DNA of 64,000 nt from Aquabacterium sp. (GTDB lineage Bacteria > Pseudomonadota > Gammaproteobacteria > Burkholderiales > Burkholderiaceae_C): assembly GCF_029946005.1 (NCBI RefSeq), contig NZ_JAQSDR010000012.1, positions 1 through 64,000 on the forward strand, given 5' to 3'. The translations under genes and the position numbers were made by a program. The notes below the pieces were generated by a model, which saw only the letters and a program-made list of their open reading frames with translations, made no database searches and was not told the origin of the DNA. Numbering within the stretch: the stretch's first letter is position 1; each line of letters begins with the position of its first letter. Shown piece after piece: positions 61,788 to 64,000 of this stretch.

Positions 61788-62486
61788 TCAGCGAACCAAC
61801 AGGGTGCGTGCTTCAGCGGGGGAGGCGCTGACCATGGCTGCGGCAAACTTTTCCTGCCGTTGAAACAATTCATCGACATTGGTGCCGGGGACTACGCGTT
61901 GCGACACCCGCACCAGCACCCCATCGGTGATGCGCCCTGCCATGCCTTCCTTGAGGATGTGCAGGCGGGTTTCCCAGGCGTTGCCGCTGTAGGTGCCGCC
62001 CAGGCGAATCCAGTAGCTGACGGCTTCCAGGTTGCCGTTGCGGTCTTTGGCCATCAGCCGCTTGCCGGTGACCGGGTGGCCATCCGGGGTGCTCAGCGGG
62101 AAGGTGACGTCGGTGAGGGATTCCACCGTGAAACCTTGGGCGGGGTAGCAAAGCTCCGGCCGATGGATCTTGACTTCCTGGCGTTGGCGTTTGCCCCAGG
62201 CGAGCGCCACCTGGATCATGTGGCCGGTGTCATCGACGTAGCTGCGCATGACACTTTGATCGTAGGGCTGGTCGTAGGTGGTCTCGCCGGTGCTCAAGGA
62301 CACTTGCACCCGGGGGTTGGGCAGCTCGCGCCATGGGCCGATCTGACGAGGCACTGAGCTCTCCAGGATGGATGCATTTTGGATTTCGTGCACGGTGGGG
62401 GTGGCCACCATGGCCAGGACCGCGGAGGCCCCCAAAATGACCGAGACGATGACGCTTCGCACGAGGGTGGATGACGACGATTTCAT
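61788..62486 (-). CDS. epsI: Exosortase-associated EpsI-family protein
   Basis: N-terminal TM; VPRQIGPWREL..., WGKRQRQEVKIHRPELCYPAQGFTVES. Confidence 0.9.
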   Translation of the reverse strand: MKSSSSTLVRSVIVSVILGASAVLAMVATPTVHEIQNASILESSVPRQIGPWRELPNPRVQVSLSTGETTYDQPYDQSVMRSYVDDTGHMIQVALAWGKRQRQEVKIHRPELCYPAQGFTVESLTDVTFPLSTPDGHPVTGKRLMAKDRNGNLEAVSYWIRLGGTYSGNAWETRLHILKEGMAGRITDGVLVRVSQRVVPGTNVDELFQRQEKFAAAMVSASPAEARTLLVR

Positions 62487-62508
62487 GACGTTTCAGCCTT
62501 GCCTTTAC

Positions 62509-63378
62509 TCAGGCGTTGAACTCGTTGAGGATGACCCCAGCGAAGTCTTGTCCGCGTTTGCCGAGCGTTGCGACCAATTGCTTCATGGCCGGGACTGCGG
62601 TTTGGCCCTTGCGACCAAGGGCGACCGATGCACCGCATTTGGCCGCCACCACCCGTGCATCAGCGCCATGGCTGAAGGCAGGTGTGTCGACCAGCACATA
62701 GTCAAACTTGCTGACCAATTCATTGAGCAGGAGGTCGAACACGGGGCGCTGGATCAACTCAAGGGGGTTGGGAGGGACCACGCCCACTGGCAGCAAGAAC
62801 AGGCTGGGCAATGCGTCAATTGGACGGATGACATTGGTTTCGTTGCGGCCGGAAAGAATGCCGCTCAGGCCCGTCTTGGGGTTCTCGATGCCAAAGATTT
62901 CGTGCAGGCGGGGTGTGCGCATGTCGGCGTCTACCAGCAAGGTGCGGCCGCCCAGTTGGCTGAAGGCTACGGCCAGATTGGCCGCGAAGAAGGACTTGCC
63001 ATCTCCAACGTTGGGGCTGCAGATGGCCAGGGCCTTGCGAGGATCCTGGTCCGCGAACAGGTTGCTGATCAACTGGCTGCGCACGTCGCGGAAGAACTCT
63101 GAGGCGGCATCAAACGGCTTGGTGGCCACCACCAGTTCGGCGCAGACGGCGGTACCGCCTTCGGCCTGATAGGGGTAATGAAACTGTTGCGACAGGGCCC
63201 ACAGCACGTCTTCGCGCTTGATGAAGCCCAGGGCCACGGCGGCCTCGCCAAATTTGAGGCCGGTTTTTTGCTGATGCGCCAGGATCTGAGAGACTTGGCT
63301 TGCTGACAAATTATTGGCCTCGGCGATGATGTCGCCGATGGATTTGTCGCCAGTACCTGATGTTTGAAAGTCGGTCAT
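62509..63378 (-). CDS. epsG: Chain-length-determinant tyrosine kinase EpsG-like (BY-kinase)
   Basis: ICSPNVGDGKSFFAANLAVAFSQLGGRTLLVDADMRTPRLHEIFG. Confidence 0.9.
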   Translation of the reverse strand: MTDFQTSGTGDKSIGDIIAEANNLSASQVSQILAHQQKTGLKFGEAAVALGFIKREDVLWALSQQFHYPYQAEGGTAVCAELVVATKPFDAASEFFRDVRSQLISNLFADQDPRKALAICSPNVGDGKSFFAANLAVAFSQLGGRTLLVDADMRTPRLHEIFGIENPKTGLSGILSGRNETNVIRPIDALPSLFLLPVGVVPPNPLELIQRPVFDLLLNELVSKFDYVLVDTPAFSHGADARVVAAKCGASVALGRKGQTAVPAMKQLVATLGKRGQDFAGVILNEFNA

Positions 63379-63396
63379 GCTGAATGTCTGGTGAGT

Positions 63397-64000
63397 TCAG
63401 GAAGATTGTCCGGGCGCGGACAATTCAGGCAAACCGCGTTGGGTGCCTAGGCGTGGAGAAGACCCCAATGGCAATTTGCGGCCCCGCTTGGCCTCTGATA
63501 CGGCGGGCATCGAGCCTAACAATGAGGCGCCCAAGGTCTCTGTGACGTCCTCTTCCAGCCGAAGTTTGCGGTTCATGAGTTCTCGGAGGATGGCGGCCCC
63601 AATGCCGAGCAAGGTGCCCAGGATGACCGACACGATGGTGTTCAGGATCAGGCGTGGTGACGATGCCTTGGCGGGCGGGGTGGCCATCTTCAGCAACGAG
63701 ACGTTGGTTTGGTTGGTGTTGCTTTCAAGGGTGGTTTGGGCCAGCCGCCCTTGCAGCGCGTCATAAGAGCGCTGGGCATTTTCAACGTCCCGCTGCAGGA
63801 CGGCGGCATCGTCACGTTGCTTTTTGAGAGTCATCAGCTTTTCACGCTGGGCTTCCAGGGTGGTGCGGAACTGGCGCTCGCGCTGCAGATTGACGTTGCT
63901 GGAAATGCCCATGCTGGCCCGGGCCGCGCGGGTTTCCGACTCAAGCTTGACTTGCAGCTCGCTGATGTTGGCCTGCAGTTCCAGAACCTGGGGGTGGGCC
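63397..64000 (-). CDS. epsF: Chain-length-determinant protein EpsF-like (Wzz), truncated by the window edge
   Basis: Coiled-coil QRERQFRTTLEAQREKLMTLKKQRDDAAVLQRDVENAQRSYDAL then TM; adjacent to EpsG; ORF runs off the edge. Confidence 0.87.
   Translation of the reverse strand, partial: AHPQVLELQANISELQVKLESETRAARASMGISSNVNLQRERQFRTTLEAQREKLMTLKKQRDDAAVLQRDVENAQRSYDALQGRLAQTTLESNTNQTNVSLLKMATPPAKASSPRLILNTIVSVILGTLLGIGAAILRELMNRKLRLEEDVTETLGASLLGSMPAVSEAKRGRKLPLGSSPRLGTQRGLPELSAPGQSS

Overview
The window reads as chromosome of a GC-rich betaproteobacterium, Burkholderiales-like by gene content (inference from gene families; no taxonomic search was possible). The left part (1-12.3 kb) is mostly housekeeping: an OM beta-barrel protein, a patatin-like phospholipase, cheR-cheD-cheB, a GGDEF / MinD-like ATPase / truncated globin overlapping trio, an Smr protein, radC, an FKBP PPIase, ispH, serS and tRNA-Ser(CGA). 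Directly downstream of the tRNA is a small accessory island (about 12.3-16.64 kb). It holds three toxin-antitoxin-type modules (HigBA-like with a shortened toxin, TacAT-like DUF1778/GNAT, AbiEi/AbiEii), a ParD remnant, ~90-bp direct repeats and a degenerate copy of the tRNA 3' end, but no visible integrase. Then come a Na+/Ca2+ exchanger, a P-type ATPase, a PEP-CTERM protein, an uncharacterised J-domain operon, a PQQ-type sugar dehydrogenase, a frameshifted MCP and a CpxPRA-like operon. From about 31.7 kb to the right edge is a large exopolysaccharide region: UDP-glucose dehydrogenase, DUF1501/DUF1800, epimerase, rfbBDAC, a YbhN-like/HAD-UbiA/DprE1-like/DprE2-like module, a galactose-oxidase-like copper-radical oxidase, glycosyltransferases, two secreted glycosidase-like proteins, acyltransferase, O-antigen-ligase-like protein, pyruvyltransferase, flippase, EpsI, EpsG and EpsF. 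The most interesting observations are a candidate polyprenyl-phosphate-pentofuranose donor pathway plus a GT-C-like enzyme, a recurrent C5-N8-G(3-6) motif upstream of three secreted/anchored EPS-region genes, the copper-radical oxidase with all ligand motifs, the tRNA-anchored TA island, and the J-domain operon.
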